A stretch of 64,000 bases of DNA from DATKSG01 sp035531775 (GCA_035531775.1 DATKSG010000068.1:25301-89300), one strand, 5' to 3'. Numbered from the stretch's first letter, positions 8,829 through 19,304 are shown. A program made the numbers and translations. The notes: a model not told the origin generated them from the sequence alone.

Positions 8829-8871
8829 TTGGGCGGCGGAAGGGCCCGGCGCCGGTCCGGCCGCGGGGCCG

Positions 8872-8921
8872 CGTCAGGGTGCCGGGCGCCGGGCCGCGTC
8901 AGGGTGCCGGGCGCCGGGCCG
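8872..8921. repeat. 25-bp direct repeat, 2 copies, duplicating the 3' end of the methyltransferase gene
   Basis: Two perfect adjacent copies (8872-8896 and 8897-8921). The right copy contains the last codons (Ala-Arg-Arg-Pro-Ala-Pro) and the TGA stop of the minus-strand methyltransferase gene. The left copy repeats the same bases, including the stop triplet, downstream. The region lies between convergent genes and is GC-rich, so it may also fold, but I could not define one clean terminator. Confidence 0.85.
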
Positions 8922-9723
8922 AGATGTTGAGCCGCACGTAGTCGATGACCGGCTCGGGCATGGCGTCGGCCACGGCCCGCAGGAAAGCCTGGCGCTCGGC
9001 CCGCTCCATGTCGGCGACATGGGTGCGCAGGCACACGGTGGCCAGGTACGTCTCGAGGGGCTCGCCGGGCTCGAGCGGCGTGGGCTCGGGGTGGGTCCAG
9101 ACTTGGACATCGACGAACCCGGCAGCATGGAGGCGCCGCCTGGTGTCCTCGGGGGTGGCGTACAGCCACGTCCCGGCGCGCTCGCTTCCGGCTCGCCGGA
9201 CGGCGACCATGAGCCCTTCGATGTTGCCGGCCGCTCCGCATTGGGCCTCGAGCACGGCGCCGGGGGCCATGACGGCGGCCAGGTTGGCGAAGAGCCGATC
9301 GTGGTCGAGCACCCAGTGGAAGGTGGCAGTGGACAGCACGGCGTCCACCGGGGCATAGCCGGCCAGAGTGGCCGGCTCCAGGTCCAGCAAGTCGGCGTCG
9401 ACGACGGTGCAGCGGGGGCCGTAGCGGTCGAGGCGGCGGTGGGCTTCGGCCACCATGGAGGGGGCGGCGTCCAGGGCCACCACATGGCCCTCAGGCACGC
9501 GCCCGAGGAGGAGCTCGGTCACCCGTCCGCTGCCGCATCCGGCGTCGAGCACCGTATCGGTGGCCTCCAGGGGCAATCTGTCGAGCACGGCCGCGCCCCA
9601 CCTGGTCATGGGGTCCGACACCTTGTCGTAGGTGGTGGCGTCCCAGTCCCCCGGCGACTGGTCACGGGCCCGGTCAACGAAGGGGCCCAGGGGCCGCGGG
9701 CCTAGGGGCCGCTGGTCAGCCAT
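8899..9723 (-). CDS. Class I SAM-dependent methyltransferase, trans-aconitate-methyltransferase-like
   Basis: About 274 residues with a Rossmann SAM-binding core: motif I VLDAGCGSGRVTE, an acidic residue at the end of strand 2 (VVALDAAPSM), a VVDADLLDLE loop, and FHWVLDHDRLFANLAAVMAPG after motif II. This arrangement, including the FHW element, resembles Tam-type methyltransferases, but the substrate cannot be told from sequence. I prefer the ATG at 9723; a GTG at 9744 is possible. It overlaps the end of the upstream gene by 8 nt. Confidence 0.8.
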   Translation of the reverse strand: MADQRPLGPRPLGPFVDRARDQSPGDWDATTYDKVSDPMTRWGAAVLDRLPLEATDTVLDAGCGSGRVTELLLGRVPEGHVVALDAAPSMVAEAHRRLDRYGPRCTVVDADLLDLEPATLAGYAPVDAVLSTATFHWVLDHDRLFANLAAVMAPGAVLEAQCGAAGNIEGLMVAVRRAGSERAGTWLYATPEDTRRRLHAAGFVDVQVWTHPEPTPLEPGEPLETYLATVCLRTHVADMERAERQAFLRAVADAMPEPVIDYVRLNISARRPAP

Positions 9724-10978
9724 GGCGGGGAGTCGAGGTTGCACTGTGGCTTCCGGACGAGGCCGTGGAGCCCGAGCGGGTCGTCATGGTGATGAAGTCA
9801 CGGTCCCAGGACCCGAAGTAGCGCCATGTGCCGCCGTCCATGGTGGGGAGCAGGTTGGTGCCGTTGGCCGGTGCGGCAACACCTGACACCGAGCCGGTGG
9901 GGTCGAAGGTGGCCATGTTGACCCATTCAGAGTTGATATCGAGCTCCATGGCGCGCACCGCCCCGGCCCGCACCAGGCACTCGGCCAACGTGGTGATATT
10001 CAGCCCGGGGCCCCCGACGTAGACCAGGGCGCCGTCGCTCGTCACCCCGATGCCCGATCGCCACACGTAGATGGCGTTGCCGAGGGTGTAGCCCCAGCGC
10101 GTCGTGTCGTTGGCCTGTAAGCCGGGCACAGCGGCCCCCCTGTCAACCAACAGGTGGAGGTTCTGTCGCACCGAAACCACGTCGGGCGTCATGGAGACGT
10201 CGCGGCCCCACTGCCCGACGGTGGCTGTTCCGTCGCGATAGACGACGAACGAGGCATCGCCTGGGCGCAGTGGCAGGACCGTCCGCCCTTCGGAGTAGTA
10301 ACCGCCCTCGGCATCGGGCATGCGAAAGCCGGAGTTGAACACCGCCACCAGGCTTTCGGCCGCCGTGGTGGGGATCGGTGCGGTGTCATGCCATGGGCCG
10401 CCCCCGGGCACGTAGCTGCCCGAATACAGCGTGGCCTCGAGGAGCTTTGTGTCCATATAGGCCACACCTATGACCAGGCTGGTGTGGATGGGATCGGGGC
10501 GCATGAATGCCTCGTAGACCGCCGGCAGGCCGTCGACCGTCCGTCCGGCCGGGTGCCACTGCCCCTCGCCGGCGATCGGAGGGTCGGTAAAAGGCTTGAT
10601 GGCCGCAGGCTCAGGCAGGTGAGCCACGCCCGATCCCCGCCCGGTGCTGTGGGCTGTCGGAGGTGGAGGGATGGCCCCTGGCGGCGGACGGCCTCCCTTG
10701 GGAGGCTGGTGGTGGGAGTACCAGACGTTCTCGGCCCATCGCACGAAGCCGCTGCCGCCGTGGTCGCGGACCCATTCGGCGAAGCGAGCCCCGGCTGCCC
10801 CCGCCCCCGGGTTGGCCATGGCTTTGCCGAGTGACCACCAGACCGGAGTGAGGGCCAGAATCACCACCAACGTCCCCGTAGCCCACGGGTGGCGGCCGAA
10901 TCGGTTCGATCGGGCGGCGCGCCGGGCGCGCCGGGCGTGCCGTTGGAAACGTCGTTCTTTGGTGCGAGCCCGGTGCAT
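9716..10978 (-). CDS. Membrane-anchored phosphodiester-glycosidase-domain (DUF2233/NAGPA-like) protein
   Basis: About 420 residues. A strongly basic N-terminus (HRARTKERR, RRARRAARSNR) is followed by one hydrophobic helix (TGTLVVILALTPVWWSLG), so the protein is probably anchored with the bulk outside. A Pro-rich linker precedes the globular part. That part has FNSGFRMPDAEGGYY, a GIGVTSDGALVYVGG strand pair, and TLAECLVRAGAVRAMELDIN, the pattern of the phosphodiester glycosidase family. Its substrate is unknown. The start is uncertain: ATG 10978 is chosen, but an in-frame ATG at 11110 would add a low-complexity 44-residue head overlapping pcrA by 22 nt. Confidence 0.72.
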   Translation of the reverse strand: MHRARTKERRFQRHARRARRAARSNRFGRHPWATGTLVVILALTPVWWSLGKAMANPGAGAAGARFAEWVRDHGGSGFVRWAENVWYSHHQPPKGGRPPPGAIPPPPTAHSTGRGSGVAHLPEPAAIKPFTDPPIAGEGQWHPAGRTVDGLPAVYEAFMRPDPIHTSLVIGVAYMDTKLLEATLYSGSYVPGGGPWHDTAPIPTTAAESLVAVFNSGFRMPDAEGGYYSEGRTVLPLRPGDASFVVYRDGTATVGQWGRDVSMTPDVVSVRQNLHLLVDRGAAVPGLQANDTTRWGYTLGNAIYVWRSGIGVTSDGALVYVGGPGLNITTLAECLVRAGAVRAMELDINSEWVNMATFDPTGSVSGVAAPANGTNLLPTMDGGTWRYFGSWDRDFITMTTRSGSTASSGSHSATSTPRHG

Positions 10979-11088
10979 GGCCCACGGCCCCGGCCGGCAG
11001 TGACGGCCCCTGGTGCGACCGACCCCGTCGGCTTGGCCAGAAGGCTCCGGTGCCGACTCGTCGCTCGGGCTGGGGGTGGCCGGGCCTG

Positions 11089-13641
11089 TCAGCCCTTGTT
11101 GAATTTCCATTCGGCCATCTTGGGTAGGCGACCGGGGCGGGCCGAAGCTGGTCCGGCACGGCGGGCTGCCGGGCGCGGCGGCATGGCCGTGCGTGGCGGC
11201 GTGGCCGTGCGCGGTGGCGTGGCCGTGCGCGGTGGCGCCGGGCGCGGTGGCGCCGTGCGCGGTGGCGTGGCCGTGCGCGGTGGCGTGGCCGTGCGCGGTG
11301 GCGTCGGGCTACTGGAGCGCGACGACCACGATGGCGAGTCATCGTCGGACCAGCTTTCGGTGTTCTGCCAGGGGTCCGGATCGTGCAGATCATCAGCGGC
11401 TGCCTGCGCCGAGCCGTCACGGTCGCCGAATCCGAGGTCATCGGAGTCCGAGCCGTTGCCGGCCGCCGCCGTACGCCGGCGCCCCCAGGAGGTCACCGCC
11501 CGCAGGGGGTCGGGGCGCTTGGCCGAGGAAAGCCCGACGTCATGGACCAGCTCGTCGGGTAACTCGGCGAGGAACCGGCTCGGGATGGCGTGGCTCGTCG
11601 ATCCCCAAAGCGTGCGGCTCCAGGCGTGGGTCACATACAGGTGGCGCCGCGCACGCGTGATCCCCACGTAGCAGAGCCGCCGCTCCTCCTCGAGCTGCAT
11701 GGGATCATCAAGGGCGCGCAGATGCGGGAACACGCCGTCTTCCATACCCACCAGGAACACGGCCGGGAACTCGAGGCCCTTAGCCGTGTGCAGGGTCATG
11801 AGCGAGACCCGGCTGCTGTCATCGTCGAGGTCGTCGGAATCAGACACCAAGGCAACCGACTCGAGGAAGTCGTCGAGACGTTCGTAGCTCGAGGCGGCGC
11901 CGGTCAATTCGGCGATGTTCTCGAGCCGGCCCCGGGACTCCAAGGTGTCCTCGGCCTCGAGCTCGGCCCGGTAACCGGTGCGATCGGCCACCTCCGCCAC
12001 CAGCTCGCCCGGGCCGGCTCCGGTCTCGGCCATTCGCCGTAGGTCGTCGAGCAGGTGGCGCAACGAGGCGACCCCCTTGGCCGCCTTGCCCGAGACCCCG
12101 GCCTCCTCACTGAAACCGAGGGCTCCGGCGAAGGACATGCCGTGGGCCCGGGCCCAGGCGGCCAGGCGCTCGACCGAAGTGTCGCCCACCCCCCGGCGCG
12201 GCACGTTCACGATGCGCCGGGCCGACACCTCATCCGAAGGGTTGGCCAGCACCCGGAGGTAGGCGAGCAGGTCCTTGATCTCGCGGCGGTCGTAAAAGCG
12301 GGTCCCACCCACCACCTTGTAGGCCACGTTGGACCGTACGAGCTCCTCCTCGAGAGCCCGGCTCTGGGCATTGGTACGGTAGAAGACGGCCACGTCCCCA
12401 TAGCGCAGGGACTCGGTGCGATGCAGCCGGGCGATCTCCGACGCCACCCAAGCGGCCTCGTCGTACTCGTCCTCGGCCCGGTATCGGCGGATGCGCTCGC
12501 CGAGCTCGCCGTCAGTCCACAGCTCCTTGGGCACCCGTGTCACGTTGTTGGCTATGACGGCGTTGGCGGCATCGAGAATGGTCTTGGTCGAGCGGTAGTT
12601 CTGCTCGAGTGGGATCACGGCCGCGTCGGGAAAGGCCTCCTCGAACTCCAAGATGTTGCGGATGTCAGCCCGTCGGAACCCGTAGATCGACTGGTCGCTG
12701 TCGCCCACCACGCACACGTTGTGGTGCTCGCCGGCCAGCATGAGGACGATCTCGTTCTGGGCCCGATTGGTGTCCTGGAACTCGTCCACCAGGACGTGGG
12801 CAAAGCGCTCGCGGTACGACTCGAGCACGTCGTCGCAGGTTCGCAACAAGGTCACGGTGAGCACCAACAGGTCGTCGAAGTCCATTGCCGACGCCGCCTT
12901 CAGCCGCTGCTGGTACTCCACGTAGACATCGGAGATGCGGCGTTCGAACACGGTGTAGGCCTGGCCCTGGTACTCCTCGGGCCCCATGAGTTCGGCCTTC
13001 GCCCCCGAGATGGCGCCTTGCACGCCTCGCGGCGGGATCTTCTTGGCGTCGATATTCAGGTCGCGCAACACGTGCTCTACCAGGCGACGAGAGTCGGCGT
13101 CGTCGTAGATGGTGAACGACCGCCGGTAGCCGAGCCGATCGGCATGGGCCCGGAGCATGCGGACGCAGGCGGCGTGGAAGGTGGACACCCACATCTTCTG
13201 CGCCACCGGGCCCACCAGAGAGGTGAGTCGTTGGCGCATCTCGTCGGCTGCTTTGTTGGTGAAGGTGATGGCCAGGATCTGCCACGGCGTGGCGTCGCCG
13301 GTGGCCAGGAGATGCGCCACCCGGTGGGTGAGCACGCGGGTCTTGCCCGACCCGGCCCCGGCCACCACGAGCAGCGGGCTGCCGCGGTGCTCAACGGCGC
13401 GCCGCTGTGGTCCGTTCAAGCCCTCGACCAGCGACTGCGGGTTCGGGAGGTCGGCCAGCCACGCCGGCCGGCGGTGGCCGGTGGGAGGAACGGCTTCCGA
13501 AGTGGCGCCAGCGGCGGTGGCCGAGGCGGCGCCAGCGGCGGTGGCGGCGCCGGCCTCGGGCGGGGGGAGTTCGGCGAACTCGTCCTCGTCGAAGGCGCCG
13601 AGCGCGTCGAAGTGATGCAGCGGCGTGCCGGCCACGCTCAC
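11089..13641 (-). CDS. pcrA: UvrD/PcrA-type superfamily 1 DNA helicase with repeat-rich C-terminus
   Basis: ATP-dependent 3'-5' DNA helicase of repair and replication restart. The protein has 850 residues. Walker A is GAGSGKT near residue 95 and motif II is VDEFQDTN near 285. Also present are QNYRSTKTILDAAN, VFYRTNAQSRALEE, and the late motifs LMTLHTAKGLEFPAVFLVG and CYVGITRARRHLYV. An Ala-rich stretch at about 30-50 precedes the helicase core. The tail carries six- and five-residue TPPRTA-type repeats before ending in WKFNKG. The GTG at 13641 overlaps the guaA stop (GTGA); a second GTG lies two codons upstream. Confidence 0.94.
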   Translation of the reverse strand: MSVAGTPLHHFDALGAFDEDEFAELPPPEAGAATAAGAASATAAGATSEAVPPTGHRRPAWLADLPNPQSLVEGLNGPQRRAVEHRGSPLLVVAGAGSGKTRVLTHRVAHLLATGDATPWQILAITFTNKAADEMRQRLTSLVGPVAQKMWVSTFHAACVRMLRAHADRLGYRRSFTIYDDADSRRLVEHVLRDLNIDAKKIPPRGVQGAISGAKAELMGPEEYQGQAYTVFERRISDVYVEYQQRLKAASAMDFDDLLVLTVTLLRTCDDVLESYRERFAHVLVDEFQDTNRAQNEIVLMLAGEHHNVCVVGDSDQSIYGFRRADIRNILEFEEAFPDAAVIPLEQNYRSTKTILDAANAVIANNVTRVPKELWTDGELGERIRRYRAEDEYDEAAWVASEIARLHRTESLRYGDVAVFYRTNAQSRALEEELVRSNVAYKVVGGTRFYDRREIKDLLAYLRVLANPSDEVSARRIVNVPRRGVGDTSVERLAAWARAHGMSFAGALGFSEEAGVSGKAAKGVASLRHLLDDLRRMAETGAGPGELVAEVADRTGYRAELEAEDTLESRGRLENIAELTGAASSYERLDDFLESVALVSDSDDLDDDSSRVSLMTLHTAKGLEFPAVFLVGMEDGVFPHLRALDDPMQLEEERRLCYVGITRARRHLYVTHAWSRTLWGSTSHAIPSRFLAELPDELVHDVGLSSAKRPDPLRAVTSWGRRRTAAAGNGSDSDDLGFGDRDGSAQAAADDLHDPDPWQNTESWSDDDSPSWSSRSSSPTPPRTATPPRTATPPRTAPPRPAPPRTATPPRTATPPRTAMPPRPAARRAGPASARPGRLPKMAEWKFNKG
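11183..11302. repeat. 15/18-bp tandem repeat, about 7 copies, in the pcrA tail
   Basis: Units of 18 bp (for example gtggccgtgcgcggtggc) mixed with two 15-bp versions. All are multiples of three and encode a Thr-Pro-Pro-Arg-Thr-Ala type repeat after the helicase domains. Confidence 0.85.
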
Positions 13642-15182
13642 TCCCACTCGATGGTGCCGGGCGGCTTCGACGTGACGTCGAGGGCCACCCGGTTCACGCC
13701 GTCCACCTCGTTGATGATGCGAGAGGACAGGCGCTCGAGGAGGTCGTAGGGCAGGCGGGCCCAGTCCGCTGTCATGGCGTCGTCAGACGTGACGGCTCGG
13801 ATGACCACGGGATAGGCGTACGTCCGTCCGTCGCCCATGACCCCCACGGTGCGCACGGCAGGCAGCACGGCGAAGCTCTGCCACAGCTCGCGGTACAAGC
13901 CGGCCTGGCGCACCTCCTCGATGACGATGGCGTCCGCCGCCCGCAGGATCTCGGCCCGCTCACGGGTGACCTCTCCGATGATGCGCACGGCCAGCCCCGG
14001 CCCTGGGAAGGGTTGGCGCCAGACGATCTCCTCGGGCAGGCCCAACTCCTCGCCCACGGCGCGCACCTCGTCCTTGAACAGCTGGCGCAAGGGCTCGACC
14101 AGGTCGAAGGCCATGTCCTCGGGCAGCCCGCCCACGTTGTGGTGCGACTTGATGGTGGCCGCGTCACGGGTGCCCGATTCGATGATGTCGGGGTACAGCG
14201 TGCCCTGGACGAGAAAGTGCGCGTCCTTGACGTCCCGCGCCACTTCCTCGAAGATGCGGATGAAGGTCTCGCCGATGGCCTTGCGCTTCTCCTCGGGGTC
14301 GGTGACCCCTTGGAGGACACCAAAGAAGCGGTCGGCGGCCTTCACGTGGATGAGGTCGACGTGGAACTGGCGGCGGAATGTCTCCTCCACCTGTTCGGCC
14401 TCCCCGCTGCGCATGAGGCCGGTGTCGACGAACACGCAGGTGAGCTGGTCACCCACGGCCCGGTGCACCAGGGCGGCGGCCACGGCCGAGTCCACCCCGC
14501 CCGACAAGGCGCACAGCACATGGGACGAGCCGACCTGGGCCCGTACCGCGTGGAGTGACGACTCGATGATGTTGGTGTGGGTCCACAGGGGCCGGGCCCC
14601 GCACACGTCGAACAGGAAGCGCTCGAGCAGCTCCTGGCCCCGGGCGGTGTGGACCACCTCAGGGTGGAACTGGACCCCGTGGATGCGCCGCTCGACATCT
14701 TCGAGGGCGGCCACCGGGGCCTCGGGCGTCGAGGCGGTGGCCACGAAGCCGTCGGGCACCTCGGCGATGGAGTCGGCGTGGCTCATCCAGACATCGACGC
14801 TGGCCGCCGAAGGCCAGTCGGCGAACAGCGGCGAGGCGGCCAGGCGGGCCATGGCGGTGCGGCCGTACTCGGCACGCCCGGTGCGCGCCACGGTGCCCCC
14901 GAGCTGCTGGGTGAGCAGCTGGGCCCCGTAGCAGATGCCCAAGATGGGCACTCCGGCGTCGTAGATGGCAGGGTCGATGGCCGGGGCCCAGTCGGCGTAG
15001 ACGGACTTGGGGCCGCCCGAGAGGATGATGCCCTTGGGGCGCCGGGCCACCAACTCGGCGGCCGGGGTGTCGAAGGGGACGATCTCGGAGTAGACGCGAG
15101 CCTCGCGGACTCGCCGGGCGATCAGCTGGGCGTACTGGGCGCCGAAGTCGACGACGAGGACGGTATCGGGGGCGTCGGCCAC
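13638..15182 (-). CDS. guaA: GuaA, glutamine-hydrolysing GMP synthase
   Basis: Converts XMP to GMP. It has 514 residues, the normal size. The class I amidotransferase domain has Cys84 (GICYGAQ) and His173/Glu175 (QFHPEV). The ATP-pyrophosphatase P-loop is SGGVDSA (227-233). The C-terminal dimerisation domain holds WRQPFPGPGLAVRIIGE and ends KPPGTIEWE. The reading frame is open much further upstream, but homology begins at VLVVDFGAQY, so the GTG at 15182 is chosen. It follows guaB3 after 44 nt, giving a guaB3-guaA-pcrA run. Confidence 0.96.
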   Translation of the reverse strand: MADAPDTVLVVDFGAQYAQLIARRVREARVYSEIVPFDTPAAELVARRPKGIILSGGPKSVYADWAPAIDPAIYDAGVPILGICYGAQLLTQQLGGTVARTGRAEYGRTAMARLAASPLFADWPSAASVDVWMSHADSIAEVPDGFVATASTPEAPVAALEDVERRIHGVQFHPEVVHTARGQELLERFLFDVCGARPLWTHTNIIESSLHAVRAQVGSSHVLCALSGGVDSAVAAALVHRAVGDQLTCVFVDTGLMRSGEAEQVEETFRRQFHVDLIHVKAADRFFGVLQGVTDPEEKRKAIGETFIRIFEEVARDVKDAHFLVQGTLYPDIIESGTRDAATIKSHHNVGGLPEDMAFDLVEPLRQLFKDEVRAVGEELGLPEEIVWRQPFPGPGLAVRIIGEVTRERAEILRAADAIVIEEVRQAGLYRELWQSFAVLPAVRTVGVMGDGRTYAYPVVIRAVTSDDAMTADWARLPYDLLERLSSRIINEVDGVNRVALDVTSKPPGTIEWE

Positions 15183-15226
15183 GGCAAAGGGGGAGGAAGG
15201 AACGGAGCGAGCGGCGTCGGAGGGCG

Positions 15227-16390
15227 TCAGTGGCCCATTCCCACGCCCTGGGAGCGCTGCAACGACTTTCCCTCGGTCTGCAACGACGGCGCCACCATGA
15301 CTTCTGCCTTTTGGAACTCCTTGACCGATTGGTACCCGCAGGTGGCCATAGAAGTGCGCAGGGCGCCGAACAGGTTCATGCGGCCGTCGTTCTCGTGGGC
15401 CGGCCCGAGGAGGATCTCCTTGAGCGAGCCGCGCACCGACGTGCGCACCCGCGTGCCACGCGGCAAGGTGGGATGGAAGGTGGCCATGCCCCAGTGGAAG
15501 CCCCGGCACGGCGCCTCCTCGGCCGACGACAGCGGCGAGCCGAGCATCACGGCGTCGGCCCCGCAGGCGATCGCTTTGGCGATGTCACCGCCGCGGCTCA
15601 TGCCGCCGTCGGCGATCACGTGCACGTAGACGCCGGTCTCGTCGAGGTGGCGCATGCGGGCGCCGGCCACATCGGCGATGGCGGTGGCCTGGGGCACGCC
15701 CAAGCCGAGCACACCACGGGTGGTGCAGGCGTTGCCCGGGCCCACACCGACCAGCACCCCCACGGCGCCGGTGCGCATGAGGTGGAGGGCAGCCTGGTAC
15801 GAGGCGCATCCGCCGACGATGACCGGGATGTCGAACTCCCGGATGAATCGCTTCAAGTTGAGTGGCTCGACCGACTTCGACACGTGCTCGGCCGACACCA
15901 CAGTGCCCTGGATGACGAGCACGTCGAGCTCACCAGCCAAGATGGACGGGGCCAGCTCCGTGGTGCGCTGTGGGGTGACCGATGCGCATGAGACCACGCC
16001 GGCCGATTTGATCTGGTGGATGCGCTCGGTGACGAGCTCGGGCTTCACCGGCTCGAGGTACATCTGCTGCATGCGAGCCGTGGCCTTGTCGTCGTCGAGC
16101 GTGGCAATCTCGTCGAACAGGGCGTCGGGATCCTCGTAGCGGGTCCACAACCCCTCGAGGTTGAGCACGGCCACGCCACCGAGGCGGCCGATCTCGACGG
16201 CGGTGCGGGGGCTCACTACGCCGTCCATGGCGGCGGCCATCAGGGGAAGGTCGAAGCGAAAGGCATCGATCTCCCACGAGATGTCCACGTCCTCGGGGTC
16301 GCGGGTCCGGCGACTGGGCACGATGGCGATGTCATCGAAGCCGTAGGCCTGGCGGCCCGACTTGTAGATCCCGATCTCGATCTCAGCCAC
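15227..16390 (-). CDS. guaB3: GuaB3-family IMP dehydrogenase
   Basis: Oxidises IMP to XMP before GuaA. The 387 residues form a TIM barrel without the tandem CBS domains of canonical GuaB (about 490-500 residues), which marks the GuaB3 branch found in actinobacteria and cyanobacteria. The catalytic loop GPGNACTTRG keeps the reactive Cys222, and IADGGMSRGGDIAKA is the phosphate-binding strand. The start is GTG at 16390. Its place directly before guaA suggests it supplies XMP, although the branch was long annotated only as 'IMPDH-related'. Confidence 0.93.
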   Translation of the reverse strand: MAEIEIGIYKSGRQAYGFDDIAIVPSRRTRDPEDVDISWEIDAFRFDLPLMAAAMDGVVSPRTAVEIGRLGGVAVLNLEGLWTRYEDPDALFDEIATLDDDKATARMQQMYLEPVKPELVTERIHQIKSAGVVSCASVTPQRTTELAPSILAGELDVLVIQGTVVSAEHVSKSVEPLNLKRFIREFDIPVIVGGCASYQAALHLMRTGAVGVLVGVGPGNACTTRGVLGLGVPQATAIADVAGARMRHLDETGVYVHVIADGGMSRGGDIAKAIACGADAVMLGSPLSSAEEAPCRGFHWGMATFHPTLPRGTRVRTSVRGSLKEILLGPAHENDGRMNLFGALRTSMATCGYQSVKEFQKAEVMVAPSLQTEGKSLQRSQGVGMGH

Positions 16391-16500
16391 GTGGCTGCCT
16401 CCTGCCCGTTTCGAACTCCGGCGGTCTGCGCTGTCGGCCGCCGGCGTTCCTCCACGATACCTGCCGGGACCGACCCCCCAACGGTGGCCCCCGAAGCCTG

Positions 16501-16541
16501 CTCAGAGGTCCACGACGAGGCTTCAGAGGTCCATGACGAGG
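16501..16541. repeat. About 20-bp direct repeat, 2 copies, duplicating the 3' end of the NUDIX gene
   Basis: 16501-16520 and 16521-16541 share tcagaggtccaYgacgagg. The right copy encodes the last codons (Leu-Val-Met-Asp-Leu) and TGA stop of the NUDIX gene. The left copy repeats them with one A-to-G change and again contains the stop triplet. Confidence 0.85.
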
Positions 16542-17305
16542 CGAAGCAACTCCACCAGCATGCGGGCGGTGGCACCCCAGACGGTGTCGTCGGGCAACTC
16601 GAAGAACCACACCGGGAACCATCCCTCGGCGTCGGTCAGCGCCGACACCGGTCGGCCCGGCACCCTCCAGCGCTCCTCCCGGAACACGCCGTCGGCCGCC
16701 AGTTCGGCCAGGGACACGTCGAAGACGTGCTCGACCTCGGAAGGGTTGGCCTCGAGCTGCGGCCGGCCGGCGAGCACGCCGACCACCGGGGTGATGGTCG
16801 ACGCCGAGGAGAAGGTGGACAGCGGGGTGAGCCGGCCGATGAGGGACACCGACGACGGGTCGAGGCGCACTTCCTCGACGGCCTCTCGCAGGGCGGCCGC
16901 TTCGGACGTCTCGCCCTCGTCCAGGCGGCCACCTGGGAAGCTCACCTCCCCGGTGTGGGTGCGCAGGTGAGCGGCACGGCGGGTGAGCACCACCCGGGCC
17001 TCCCCCTCCTCTTCGAAGGCCGCCACCAGCACGGCGGCGGGGGCACCCGGGTCGGGGAAGCCGTCGAAGGTGACCTGCTCGCGCCGGGCCAAGGCGTGGT
17101 GGTGCTGCTCCACGGCCCGGCGCACCCGGTCGAGAGTCAGGCCACGGCGCTGCCCGACGTCCAAGGTGGCCCAGCCGGCGGGTACACCGGGGCGGGCACC
17201 ACGGGGACGGGGGATCACCTGGCGCCGGCCCACGTCCACGGCCAGCAGCTTAAGGCGGGCCGTATCGCGACTCGGCCGGGCCCCGAGGCCCGGCCGAGTC
17301 CACAT
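16523..17305 (-). CDS. NUDIX hydrolase, CoA-pyrophosphatase (NudL) type
   Basis: Up to 260 residues. The NUDIX box G-x5-E-x7-REAVEEV is complete (GGRLDEGETSEAAALREAV...). It is preceded by LTRRAAHLRTHTGEVSFPGG, the LRxHxGxVxFPGG signature of CoA pyrophosphatases, which split CoA into 4'-phosphopantetheine and 3',5'-ADP. It lies 16 nt after groEL and may be cotranscribed with it. The start is uncertain: ATG 17305 gives a longer head than family members usually have, so a downstream GTG or TTG may be used. Confidence 0.85.
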   Translation of the reverse strand: MWTRPGLGARPSRDTARLKLLAVDVGRRQVIPRPRGARPGVPAGWATLDVGQRRGLTLDRVRRAVEQHHHALARREQVTFDGFPDPGAPAAVLVAAFEEEGEARVVLTRRAAHLRTHTGEVSFPGGRLDEGETSEAAALREAVEEVRLDPSSVSLIGRLTPLSTFSSASTITPVVGVLAGRPQLEANPSEVEHVFDVSLAELAADGVFREERWRVPGRPVSALTDAEGWFPVWFFELPDDTVWGATARMLVELLRLVMDL

Positions 17306-17321
17306 CGTCGAAGAGCGACAG

Positions 17322-18977
<1,656 letters not shown>

Positions 18978-18984
18978 GTCGTGA

Positions 18985-19278
18985 CTACTTCTTGACCTTG
19001 GCCAGCACGTCACGGCCCGAGAGGATCAGCAGATCCTCGCCGTCGACGGTGATCTCGGTGCCCCCGTACTTGGAGTAGACGACGGTGTCGCCCACCTTCA
19101 CGTCGAGGGGGATGACCTCACCGGTGTTCTCGGCACGACGCCCGGGGCCGACGGCCAGGACCTCGCCCTGCTGGGGCTTCTCCTTGGCGGTGTCGGGGAT
19201 GACGAGTCCGGAGGCAGTGGTCTCCTCTGACTCGCCCGGACGGACCACGATCCGGTCTTCGAGGGGGTGGAGATTCAT
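18985..19278 (-). CDS. groES: GroES, 10-kDa co-chaperonin
   Basis: Lid of the GroEL chamber. It has 97 residues and starts MNLHPLEDRIVVRPGE. The mobile-loop region ETTASGLVIPDTAKEKPQ is intact. The ATG at 19278 is preceded by a clear AGGAGG (minus strand, 19289-19294) with 10 nt spacing. It is the first gene of the heat-shock operon and lies directly behind a perfect CIRCE operator. Confidence 0.98.
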   Translation of the reverse strand: MNLHPLEDRIVVRPGESEETTASGLVIPDTAKEKPQQGEVLAVGPGRRAENTGEVIPLDVKVGDTVVYSKYGGTEITVDGEDLLILSGRDVLAKVKK

Positions 19279-19304
19279 GGCAGGTGGCCCTCCTGTAGGC
19301 ACAT

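Noticed and set aside
15183..15509. A 109-residue N-terminal extension of GuaA reaching into guaB3
   Set aside because: It is the out-of-frame shadow of the guaB3 end; GuaA homology starts at the GTG at 15182.
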